48,518 nt of DNA, from NCBI GenBank assembly GCA_045629005.1, contig JAZQQJ010000029.1:1-48518 (forward strand), in the 5' to 3' direction. The translations under genes were made by a program, and so were the position numbers. Below are positions 31,748-38,932 of this stretch, in pieces; positions within the stretch are counted from its first letter, which is position 1; the number at the start of each line of letters is the position of its first letter. Source of the stretch: RGIG3528 sp045629005. Lineage in GTDB: Bacteria > Bacillota > Clostridia > Lachnospirales > Lachnospiraceae. Under the pieces are notes generated by a model. It searched no databases, was not told where the DNA came from, and saw only the letters and a program-made list of their open reading frames with translations.

Positions 31748-33673
31748 CTATTCCTCCATTTCTTCCATCTTGCCAAAGGTACTGCCAACCGATGCCTCGG
31801 CAATAAGCGGTAAGTCGAATTCCGGGAACGGATTTTCTTCCATGCATTCCTTAATAAAAAAAACCGCTTCGCCAAGATGCTCGGTAGGTACGATAAAGGT
31901 CAGCTCATCGTGAATCTGTAATATAGGTTTGAGCCAAGGACGTTCCGGCAAACCAACAAGTATCCTCGCAATAGCCATCTTGATGATGTCAGCTGCGGTG
32001 CCTTGAATCGGAGTGTTAAGAGCGCACCGCTCTGCAAAGGATTTCTTGCCCCAATCATCGGAGCGGATGTTCGGAAGGTATCTGCGTCTGCCAAGCCATG
32101 TCTCTGAATACATGCGTCTTGTAGCGAGAGCCTTCGTCTCATCCTGCCAAATGGTGAGTCCTTTATAACCAGCTTTCAGATTCTCGATAATCTCCTCACA
32201 CTCATTGACGGTTTTCGCAACCCCCGCCTTAAAATGCAGAGTTTTCTGTAATCCTCGAGGGAACAGCCCATAGAAAGTTCCGAAGTTTACGTTCTTTGCG
32301 ATTGTTCGTTGTTCCTTATATCCGTCACGGTGTTTGTCCTGTGCCTCTTCGTATGTGCAACCGAAAATAACCGAAGTCGTAGCCGCATGAATATCGCCAC
32401 CGCTTTTGTAGGTATCAAGCATCACACCGTCCCTGCAGTAGAAAGCACCAACACGAAGTTCGATTTGTGAAAAATCACACGACACAATAACACAGTCATT
32501 GGGTGCCTTAACAAAGTCACGTACTCCGATTGGATCGTTTGAGGCACGAGGCATATTCTGTATATTAGGGTTCGTTGAATTGAAACGCCCAGTTTCCGTT
32601 GACAGGGCAAAAAAGTTAGGATGAATCTTATCCGTAACGTCATTTACATACTTCATATAACCGTCAATATAAGTCGACTTAATCTTTCCCCATTTACGGT
32701 ATGCCTGCACAAGGTCAAAAAGCGGAGACAATTCCGGACGATTCGTATCACACCATTCCTTCAGCATTATCATTGCAGCATCGTCCGCTGCCTCTCGATT
32801 CGACTCCGTTGTTTTAAGAACCGGAAGGTTAAGTGTCTTATAAAGATAGCTCTTAAAAGCGTTAGTTGAGCAATTCGAACCAATATCGATATCCCCAATC
32901 AGCATGCGAATATCCTCACGGATTTTTGCCATCTCGGACTGTGCCTCTTCCTTCTTGCTTTCCATGAGTGCCTTATCAACCGGAACACCGTTTGTTTTCA
33001 TTATTCCGATATAAACAGCTGTCGGAGATTCCAAGTTTTCTACAATGAATCTGTGTCTGGGCAGGTACTTATCGAACCAAGCATTGAACTTATGATAAAG
33101 GCGAAGTGCAAAATCGGAGTCGGCACATCCGTACCTTACGGTTTCCGTATCCTGCGCATCCAGTTCATCAAAGTGCTTTCCTCCCGTTACCGATGTAAAT
33201 GAAGGCAACGGCTCTCCGCACAATTCCCCTGCGAGTCTCTTCAAACCGGAATCAGCAAGTTTCCTAAAATCATACGGTCCTTTAAGCGACATCTGGGAAG
33301 CGCAAATCGTATCGTACACAGGTGGCAGAATAACAATGTCCTGTGCGTAGCTGATACAGGATTCGAAGGCAATGTTATGTGCAATCTTTATAATGGAAGT
33401 ATCTGTAAGAAACTTCTTAAGAAATCCCATAAACGCATCTTTATCAATATTCGTTCCGACAAGATGTGCTACGGGAACATAGATGCCGGTCCCTTCCTCC
33501 ACGGAAAAGCTACAACCGACAATATGACATTTGGCAGGGTCCAATGCTGCCTTATCCTCGTCTCGAAACTTCTCGTCCGGCGAGGTTTCATAGTCAAACG
33601 CAATTTCCTTATTATCCTTTAAGTAATCACGGATGCCTTGGACAGTAGTTATACATTTGTAATTTGTATCCAT
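31748..33673 (-). CDS. DNA polymerase I-like, family A with 3'-5' exonuclease
   Basis: ATG 33673 lies nine bases after AAGGAGG; the frame extends upstream to 33712 through the leader hairpin but lacks a ribosome site there. The 641-aa enzyme replicates the phage genome. Exonuclease motifs are AFDYETSP (Exo I), IAHNIAFES (Exo II) and VRYGCADSDFALRLY (Exo III). Polymerase motifs are VSCDFSQIELRVGAFY (A), RTIAKNVNFGTFYGLFP (B) and PILQIHDELTFIV (C). Both activities therefore look intact. There is no 5' nuclease domain, which is usual for phage forms. Confidence 0.97.
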   Translation of the reverse strand: MDTNYKCITTVQGIRDYLKDNKEIAFDYETSPDEKFRDEDKAALDPAKCHIVGCSFSVEEGTGIYVPVAHLVGTNIDKDAFMGFLKKFLTDTSIIKIAHNIAFESCISYAQDIVILPPVYDTICASQMSLKGPYDFRKLADSGLKRLAGELCGEPLPSFTSVTGGKHFDELDAQDTETVRYGCADSDFALRLYHKFNAWFDKYLPRHRFIVENLESPTAVYIGIMKTNGVPVDKALMESKKEEAQSEMAKIREDIRMLIGDIDIGSNCSTNAFKSYLYKTLNLPVLKTTESNREAADDAAMIMLKEWCDTNRPELSPLFDLVQAYRKWGKIKSTYIDGYMKYVNDVTDKIHPNFFALSTETGRFNSTNPNIQNMPRASNDPIGVRDFVKAPNDCVIVSCDFSQIELRVGAFYCRDGVMLDTYKSGGDIHAATTSVIFGCTYEEAQDKHRDGYKEQRTIAKNVNFGTFYGLFPRGLQKTLHFKAGVAKTVNECEEIIENLKAGYKGLTIWQDETKALATRRMYSETWLGRRRYLPNIRSDDWGKKSFAERCALNTPIQGTAADIIKMAIARILVGLPERPWLKPILQIHDELTFIVPTEHLGEAVFFIKECMEENPFPEFDLPLIAEASVGSTFGKMEEMEE

Positions 33674-33692
33674 AGTAAAATACCTCCTTATA

Positions 33693-33726
33693 CTAAATGC
33701 CGAGAAGGGCAACCCCCTCTCGGCAT
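33693..33726 (-). promoter_or_regulatory. Leader hairpin and motif copy 2 before the polymerase gene
   Basis: The minus-strand leader forms ATGCCGAGA / TCTCGGCAT (nine perfect pairs) around GGGGGTTGCCC, ending in TTTAG about 4-10 bases before the polymerase ribosome site. It contains the recurring GGGGGTTGC and TCGGCATTTAG blocks. It could control translation or reduce transcription of the polymerase. Confidence 0.6.
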
Positions 33727-33771
33727 CTCCGTGATATTTACTCTTATTCAGACCAAAAGGTTATTCAGTTG

Positions 33772-34521
33772 TTAGTTGAGAGGTTCAATTACCTCTCCGG
33801 TTTCGGCATCAACGTAAGGTACATCCTCCGCTAACGATGCCACAGTCAGATTTGAAGCATAATCCTTCATCTGATCTACCATTGTTGAAAGTGCATCTCT
33901 TTCCTCTGCAGTAAGCATACGGTCAAAAGTAAACACCGCCTGCGAGTAATTGATGCCACCTGCATTGGTAGCCTTCTTCAAGGAAATCTTCGTAACAATC
34001 TGACTTAAGTTACGGCCACGGGTAAGCTGACGCTTAACGTAATCCGTAAATGCCTTAAGCGAACCTGTCGGCAATGATAATACAACCGGGAACAGTTCAC
34101 CTTCCTGCAGAATGTATAACATTCTTCTGTTCTTACACGCCTTGCTCTGACCTTCGCCAGAACCGAACTTATTATAAGGACAGTTCTTACACTCTCCACC
34201 GGGAAGACCGCATCCTTTAATGCCGTCAAAGGAACCGCAGTCAGGGGGATTGTTACCACCCGAGTATTTCTCCTTATAAAACGCATAGGCAGGATGGTTG
34301 AAGAGGATTACTCCCTTAAGTTCTTTAACCATTGTAGTTTCGCCATCTGCTCCATCGGGGTCGGGCATCTCAAATGCAGTGCTGCCACCGGAAGGAATCT
34401 TCACTCTGTCAAACGAGAAATCAAGTCCGGCCATGTCATCGCCCATAATGGAACCTAAGTCATTAGTTGCAAGTGCCGAATAATCGAAGGGCACCACTTC
34501 GTTTGCTGTTTTGTCAGCCAT
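33772..34521 (-). CDS. Cys-rich phage replication protein, candidate ssDNA-binding protein
   Basis: ATG 34521 lies eight bases after GGAGG, giving 249 aa. A Cys-rich stretch at about residues 90-135 (PPDCGSF, KGCGLPGGECKNCPYNKFGS, SKACKNRRMLYIL) could bind zinc. After it come FPVVLSLPTGSLKAFTDYVK and INYSQAVFTFDRML, then an acidic end (YVDAETGEVIEPLN). Its place between polymerase and helicase genes suggests a replication or recombination helper. Single-stranded DNA binding is inferred only from context. Confidence 0.65.
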   Translation of the reverse strand: MADKTANEVVPFDYSALATNDLGSIMGDDMAGLDFSFDRVKIPSGGSTAFEMPDPDGADGETTMVKELKGVILFNHPAYAFYKEKYSGGNNPPDCGSFDGIKGCGLPGGECKNCPYNKFGSGEGQSKACKNRRMLYILQEGELFPVVLSLPTGSLKAFTDYVKRQLTRGRNLSQIVTKISLKKATNAGGINYSQAVFTFDRMLTAEERDALSTMVDQMKDYASNLTVASLAEDVPYVDAETGEVIEPLN

Positions 34522-34553
34522 AGTTCTTTCCTCCATGTTTCTTTGTAAATTTG

Positions 34554-34964
34554 TTAACTCTTGCGAATGCCGACAGATACTTTTTCATATGTACTTACAA
34601 CATCTGTCATCCATCCGGGAAGTTCGTCACCGTTCTCTGCCATCTGCTCCTTACAAAATGAAGCGAGCGTATTGGCATTTACGGTTTCTGTTACCAAGTC
34701 TCCGTAACCGTTCTCTCGGAGCGCAAGGATCATGTCATCCTTTCTTCCTGCGGCAGGCGAAGCGAACATACGGCTACTTAAATAGAACGTACTTCCGTTA
34801 CGTGAGAACTTATCAAGTTCGGCTTCAGCCATTGCATCTGACAACTCCCGGTCAAGCTCTTCGATTTCGGCATTCAGAGATTTAACCTCATTATCGAGGT
34901 CTTTCTTCTTGTCCTTGCAGGATTTCAACTTATCCGCAAGTTCGAAAATCTGTGTACTCTCCAT
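34554..34964 (-). CDS. Small coiled-coil replication-region protein
   Basis: This 136-aa protein begins with a strong coiled coil (residues ~5-45, LADKLKSCKDKKKDLDNEVK, then ELDRELSDAMAEAE). A compact C-terminal part follows (FSRNGSTFYLSSRMFASPAA, LRENGYGDLVTETVNANTL, NGDELPGWMTDVVSTYEK). The family occurs beside phage helicases in Firmicutes but has no known function. AAAGGAGGTAATCCAC precedes the ATG. Confidence 0.7.
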   Translation of the reverse strand: MESTQIFELADKLKSCKDKKKDLDNEVKSLNAEIEELDRELSDAMAEAELDKFSRNGSTFYLSSRMFASPAAGRKDDMILALRENGYGDLVTETVNANTLASFCKEQMAENGDELPGWMTDVVSTYEKVSVGIRKS

Positions 34965-34982
34965 GTGGATTACCTCCTTTCA

Positions 34983-35032
34983 CTATCTGCCGAAATAAGC
35001 AACCCCCTCGATGCTTACGCACCGAAGGGGTT
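34983..35032 (-). promoter_or_regulatory. Leader hairpin and motif copy 3
   Basis: The minus-strand RNA pairs AACCCCTTCG with CGAGGGGGTT (ten pairs, one G-U), with the helicase stop codon in the loop. It continues with the motif GGGGGTTGC-TTATT-TCGGCAGATAG and, ten bases later, the ribosome site of the coiled-coil gene. The 3' arm of the stem overlaps the GGGGGTT of the motif, so folding would hide it. Confidence 0.6.
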
Positions 35033-36454
35033 AATTCCTTTACGATAATCATCAACCAAAGACTTGGCCAAATTAATTTTATCCCGAAGAGAACGAAGGA
35101 CTTTTACATCAACAGTCTTACGACATACAAGATAAATATAATGGCAGTCCTTTGTCTGCGATACTCTGTGTATACGAGCCTTGCACTGGTCGAAGTTGCT
35201 CATGGAATAATCCATTGAATAGAAAACCATCGTGGCTGCTGCCGTTAATGTGATACCGAGTCCGGCTGCCGCAATCTGCCCCACAAACACCTTACAATCG
35301 GCATCCTTCTGAAAAGAATGAATCTGTTCATCACGGTTGTTTATCCCACCCCGGACAACAGAATATTTAATATGTTTCTTTTCAAGCATATGCTCGATGG
35401 CATCAAGTTCATTTACGAACCTTGCTATGATTACAATCTTCCTGTCATCTTCCATAGCCGAATCAACAATATCGGATAATGCATCAAGTTTAGCTGTAGA
35501 AACTGCAGTACTGTTTCCGGCATCGTCCGTTAAGAACCCACCTGTAAGCTGTGACAAACGGAGAAGTTTTGTAAGCACATTCGGTGCCGATACCTCACCA
35601 TCCGACAACTCTGCATAGGATTGTTTCTGCAACTGGTCATACAGCTTCTGCACTTTATCTTCAAGTTCAATATGACGCACTTCCTCTGTTATTTCCGGAA
35701 GGTCAAGACACTCCGACTTTGTACATCTGAATGCAACGGAATGCATCTTCTTTAAAAATTCATCCGTCATGGACCTACGAAATACCGGAACATGGTTTCC
35801 ATATCCCAACATATCAAAATAACGATTTCTGAATTGATAAAAGCTCGTGCCGAAAATTGATTTATCAAGAAATCTGTACTGGCTGAAAACATCAAGTTCC
35901 TTACCCGTAATCACTGTCCCTGTCAGTAACAGCTTATACTCTGCGTGGTCACCCAGGTTATGCATGCACTTGCTTTGCGAAGTACGGTTTTCCTTTAATT
36001 TATGTCCTTCATCGGCAATAATCAGATCTGCATGATAATTAAGTAGTTCCGTCTCCAATCTCCAAGCCGATTCATAATTAACAACAACCACCTGCATGAC
36101 ACCGTCCTCGTATTTTATATTCTGAAGCTGTTCTTTTTTCTTCGCACAGCTACCTTTAAGAACAATAATTTTATACGGAAAATCTGCAAATTTCTCGAAC
36201 TCTTCAAGCCACACACCAAGGATTGATAACGGGGCCACAACAAGTGTTCTGTTTACTTCTCCGAACTGATATAGGACTCCGGATATGGCAATCGCTGTAA
36301 GTGATTTGCCACATCCCATTTCCATAAGAAGTGCTAACCCCCTCGCCCTACGACCTGTAGGGTTTAAGAGTCCGAACTTCTCGCAGGCAAAGTCGAATGC
36401 TTGCTGCTGATGATAATACGGCTTAACCTTTATTGGCATTGGGAGTGTATTCAT
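35015..36454 (-). CDS. SNF2-family DEAD/DEAH helicase
   Basis: ATG 36454 overlaps the upstream stop (ATGA), giving 479 aa. SF2/SNF2 motifs are visible: I LLMEMGCGKSLTAIAISG, Ia LVVAPLSILGVWLEEFEKF, II DLIIADEGHKLKE, III LLLTGTVITG, V VGQIAAAGLGITLTAA and VI QCKARIHRVSQTKDCHYIYL. It probably remodels or unwinds DNA during phage replication. The stop codon lies within the leader hairpin of the next gene. Confidence 0.94.
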   Translation of the reverse strand: MNTLPMPIKVKPYYHQQQAFDFACEKFGLLNPTGRRARGLALLMEMGCGKSLTAIAISGVLYQFGEVNRTLVVAPLSILGVWLEEFEKFADFPYKIIVLKGSCAKKKEQLQNIKYEDGVMQVVVVNYESAWRLETELLNYHADLIIADEGHKLKENRTSQSKCMHNLGDHAEYKLLLTGTVITGKELDVFSQYRFLDKSIFGTSFYQFRNRYFDMLGYGNHVPVFRRSMTDEFLKKMHSVAFRCTKSECLDLPEITEEVRHIELEDKVQKLYDQLQKQSYAELSDGEVSAPNVLTKLLRLSQLTGGFLTDDAGNSTAVSTAKLDALSDIVDSAMEDDRKIVIIARFVNELDAIEHMLEKKHIKYSVVRGGINNRDEQIHSFQKDADCKVFVGQIAAAGLGITLTAAATMVFYSMDYSMSNFDQCKARIHRVSQTKDCHYIYLVCRKTVDVKVLRSLRDKINLAKSLVDDYRKGINPFGA

Positions 36455-36849
36455 TTCGCCACCCCCAAACACCAATCAGTTAAAAACTGCGGTTTCTCAT
36501 AAAGATTCATGTACAGTTCGATTTCATGCTTTTTAAGGCTGTCGAACTCGCCGGACTCCTCATCATGGGTTCCGATGATAATGATTGTGCCTGCGTAAAC
36601 ATCCGGGCGTACATCTTTGTAAATAGGATTGTCGGGAGTGGCTGCACCGTACATCGTTCTGTTCGGCATCTTCCCTTTAAGCTTTCCGCACTCGTCACAG
36701 ATAATTGCAACATCGTCATCGATCGGATATGTAATCTCTATGTGGCCTCCGACAAGATTCGAAAGGGTCTTATAGTCCGGCACAATCTCTGTAACATAGG
36801 CTTTTTCGCCCGGTCTTGCTACAATAACTTTTACTTTTTCTTTTTGCAT
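36451..36849 (-). CDS. DUF3846 domain protein
   Basis: ATG 36849 follows AAGGAG; upstream codons to 36927 run through the leader hairpin. The 132-aa product has KVIVARPGEKAYVTEIVPDY, KTLSNLVGGHIEITYPID, IICDECGKLKGKMPNRTMYG and VYAGTIIIIGTHDEESGEF, the DUF3846 pattern found on phages and mobile elements, often with antirestriction genes. The function is unknown. Confidence 0.85.
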   Translation of the reverse strand: MQKEKVKVIVARPGEKAYVTEIVPDYKTLSNLVGGHIEITYPIDDDVAIICDECGKLKGKMPNRTMYGAATPDNPIYKDVRPDVYAGTIIIIGTHDEESGEFDSLKKHEIELYMNLYEKPQFLTDWCLGVAK

Positions 36850-36881
36850 AGTCTTAATCTCCTTCTTAAATGTGTAGGTTC

Positions 36882-36930
36882 GGGAAGGAGTTATTTCCTT
36901 CCCTTCACCTTCTGCCGAATCACGCAACCC
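36882..36930 (-). promoter_or_regulatory. Leader hairpin and motif copy 4
   Basis: Directly after the sigma-like gene's stop codon comes GGGTTGC-GTGA-TTCGGCAGAAGG. It is followed by a perfect eight-pair hairpin GGGAAGGA / TCCTTCCC (36882-36903), about 20 bases before the DUF3846 ribosome site. Confidence 0.55.
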
Positions 36931-37503
36931 TTACTTCCAGTCCTCTGTCGGGAGGGCTTCTTCAATGAGCGTCTCAACCCTTTTATGAATCTTCTTCAAG
37001 CGGTTGCTCATTGCCTGGTGCGTAATCACCTTGCCCGTTATGGCCTGCTCCTCGAGACGAATATCCTCGAGAGTTCTCTGCTCACCGTAATGGGCAAAAA
37101 TGAGATTAAGTTGTGCCTCTGTTAACTTCGGAAATACTTGTTCACGGAGAACGATGACCATCTCTGAATCCACTTCTGCTTCTCCGAATAAGGAAGAAAG
37201 AATATCGGAACGTCTGTCGGAAAGATTCTCGATGGGGTCTTCCGTCATATCGTCATTGCCGTCTGCGACCTGTCCTTTGATTTTTTCCGATAAGAAGTCT
37301 CTATGCTCCTCTTCGTATCTGTCGTTGAGTCCCTCGTCATGGTAGGACTCCGCAAGAAAATCAAATGCTGCTGAATCGATATCAATGCCTCGTGTAAGAA
37401 TCTTCTTTTCAAGTTTTCCGGTCTCGAAATTGACCTGAACATACTGAAGATGATTCTCGTCAATGAGATAAACTTTAGGGTTACTATAATTGTTGTTGTA
37501 CAT
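36931..37503 (-). CDS. Sigma-70 region 4-like transcription regulator
   Basis: ATG 37503 lies eight bases after AAGGAG; the longer frame to 37608 runs through the structured leader. The 190-aa protein has a beta-rich N-terminus (NPKVYLIDENHLQYVQVNF) and an acidic middle. Its C-terminal helical domain resembles sigma region 4 (FPKLTEAQLNLIFAHYGEQR, TLEDIRLEEQAITGKVITHQ, AMSNRLKKIHKRVETLIEEA). It probably directs early transcription or copies host sigma contacts. The long structured leader upstream suggests tight control. Confidence 0.78.
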   Translation of the reverse strand: MYNNNYSNPKVYLIDENHLQYVQVNFETGKLEKKILTRGIDIDSAAFDFLAESYHDEGLNDRYEEEHRDFLSEKIKGQVADGNDDMTEDPIENLSDRRSDILSSLFGEAEVDSEMVIVLREQVFPKLTEAQLNLIFAHYGEQRTLEDIRLEEQAITGKVITHQAMSNRLKKIHKRVETLIEEALPTEDWK

Positions 37504-37573
37504 ATCTGTGTCTCCTTGTCGCTTTGTTGATGGCAAGCGGGAAACACAGACATGCAGGCGGTCGTTACGGCAT

Positions 37574-37680
37574 AAAAAATGCACAGGAAATAAGCGGCCG
37601 ACACACATTTTCGGAATGATGCCGTCACCCGTATTGGTGACTAATCTTTCCTATGTGTATCCCGCTTGCGTCCTGTGCAC
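37574..37680 (-). ncRNA. Candidate structured leader RNA with intrinsic terminator
   Basis: Read on the minus strand, four nested helices form. TGCACAGGA pairs with TCCTGTGCA (37671-37679 with 37580-37588), AAGCGG with CCGCTT, ATACACAT with ATGTGTGT, and GTCACC with GGTGAC around a six-base loop. The outer helix is followed at once by TTTTTT, making it a terminator. One pair is a U-G that exists only on the minus strand. The segment 37652-37669 can instead pair with 37533-37550, downstream near the sigma-like gene's ribosome site. It matches no RNA family that I recognise. Confidence 0.6.
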
Positions 37681-37801
37681 TTTCATTAAATCCGCAAGTT
37701 GCGATATTGATGTTTTGAATTAATATGTTTTATTTGGCGCTCGAATCTTTTTCATGTAAAATTCCTTTCCCCATAAATATGGAAGAACATTTCTCGAAAA
37801 C

Positions 37802-37966
37802 TTATTTCTGTACAAGATTTCGGTTGTTCATATCGTCAAGAGCCTTTTGTGTCTTTTGAATGTCATCGCAAATTGTAAGAACTGAACCTCCTACTCTACG
37901 GGTTCCACCGATAAGAATTTCTAAAATGTCGGCATAGTACAAAATAGTAGTAATAAGGTTTCTCAT
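37802..37966 (-). CDS. First leftward gene after the immunity region, 54-aa protein
   Basis: This gene was read directly. ATG 37966 follows GGGAGGTGATATAC and TAA lies at 37802-37804. The product (MRNLITTILYYADILEILIG, GTRRVGGSVLTICDDIQKTQ, KALDDMNNRNLVQK) has a hydrophobic N-terminal helix and a charged C-terminal helix. It occupies the place of a cro-like or early regulatory gene, but no HTH is visible. The function is unknown. Confidence 0.7.
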   Translation of the reverse strand: MRNLITTILYYADILEILIGGTRRVGGSVLTICDDIQKTQKALDDMNNRNLVQK

Positions 37967-37995
37967 GTATATCACCTCCCTTCCAATCGAATTAT

Positions 37996-38027
37996 CGTAT
38001 TGCTTCGAAGGAATAATCCAATATTTG
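37996..38027 (-). promoter_or_regulatory. Candidate leftward early promoter with operator half-sites
   Basis: On the minus strand TTGGAT is followed after 16 bases by TACGAT (or after 19 by GATAAT). The -35 lies inside AATATTGGATTATTCC, which resembles the half-site of the 22-bp palindrome at 38059-38080. Repressor binding here would silence the leftward operon. Confidence 0.45.
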
Positions 38028-38058
38028 CGAAGGTGGTTTTTATTCTCTCGTTCTCACA

Positions 38059-38080
38059 AAATATTCCAATTGGAATATTT
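38059..38080. promoter_or_regulatory. 22-bp perfect palindrome, candidate repressor operator
   Basis: AAATATTCCAA at 38059-38069 is followed directly by its exact complement TTGGAATATTT at 38070-38080. It lies 33 bases before the repressor start, in the divergent gap, and its half-site recurs at ~38010-38026. An autoregulatory repressor operator is the simplest reading. Confidence 0.65.
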
Positions 38081-38112
38081 CTGTGATACACTAACAGAAT
38101 GGAGGGTTCTGT

Positions 38113-38748
38113 ATGAAAAAGGACAATGAAACCAAAAGAATAGAAGTCGAACGAATGAAGGAACTCATGGGAGAAATGAGTCAGCAAGCTTTTTCTGAAA
38201 AAACTGGAATAAGCCAATCGTCAATCAGTAAGATTCTAAGTAATCAACACCAATTGTCGGCAAATAATATCATGCTTCTTGCAAAGAGCTTTAATGTTTC
38301 AGCTGATTGGATTATAGGATTAACCAATGATCGTGACCCCAAACCAATCACACATAAAGCAGCATTGTCGTACGGTGATATCTTTGAAGTGGTCGCAACA
38401 TTGATAAAGGAACGGTCCTTTAACGGGTCATATGGAACTATCTTTACAAAAACCGGACCGTTTCCCACTAACGAAATTGAAACACTAACCGTACAAGACG
38501 CTATTCTTCAATCAATCTTTGCTGAATGTTGTAAAATGCAATCCGTACCGCAAGATGTTTATGATGCATGGTATAACAAAAGAAAAGACGAATACTCCGA
38601 TATTACATACATCCAATGTGATTTACCCATCCAGTCCGCGTTCAATCACTATTTTGGTGGCAGTGCTGTCAACCCTCAAACACTTAAGTCCTTTTTCGAA
38701 GAAATTCCTAATATCTTCAAAGAAATTCTTGAAGAGCGAGACTCTTAA
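38113..38748 (+). CDS. XRE-family prophage repressor (CI-like)
   Basis: This 211-aa rightward protein begins at ATG 38113 after GGAGGGTTCTGT. Residues ~8-75 hold the XRE HTH (MSQQAFSEKTGISQSSISKI, LSNQHQLSANNIMLLAKSFN, VSADWIIGLTND). The C-terminal ~130 residues have no recognisable LexA-type protease (no clear Ser-Lys dyad), so induction may not rely on self-cleavage. It probably maintains lysogeny by binding the palindromes upstream. It may be a target of the neighbouring ImmA/IrrE-like peptidase. Confidence 0.88.
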   Translation: MKKDNETKRIEVERMKELMGEMSQQAFSEKTGISQSSISKILSNQHQLSANNIMLLAKSFNVSADWIIGLTNDRDPKPITHKAALSYGDIFEVVATLIKERSFNGSYGTIFTKTGPFPTNEIETLTVQDAILQSIFAECCKMQSVPQDVYDAWYNKRKDEYSDITYIQCDLPIQSAFNHYFGGSAVNPQTLKSFFEEIPNIFKEILEERDS

Positions 38749-38841
38749 TTTTTCAAGGTTCATTAACTATTATGGTTCCACGATATACCCCTTTTGAGGC
38801 AATGCCCATTAAGTCAGAGTTAATGAAAATAGCACAAAAAT

Positions 38842-38894
38842 AAGGCTTTGCGAGCATTCAATTTTTCTTTGAAACTCACAAAGCCTTTTCTTTT
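38842..38894. terminator. Bidirectional terminator between repressor and peptidase genes
   Basis: AAGGCTTTG (38842-38850) pairs with CAAAGCCTT (38879-38887). T-rich TTTTCTTTT follows on the plus strand, and an A-rich stretch precedes it, giving T on the minus strand. It lies between convergent genes. Confidence 0.7.
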
Positions 38895-38932
38895 CAATGA
38901 ATATTAACTTTAAGTCGTACTTTAAAAATTTG

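Noticed and set aside
37245..37628. 127-codon leftward frame in the sigma-like region
   Set aside because: It is out of frame with the well-supported 36931-37503 gene and crosses the structured leader.
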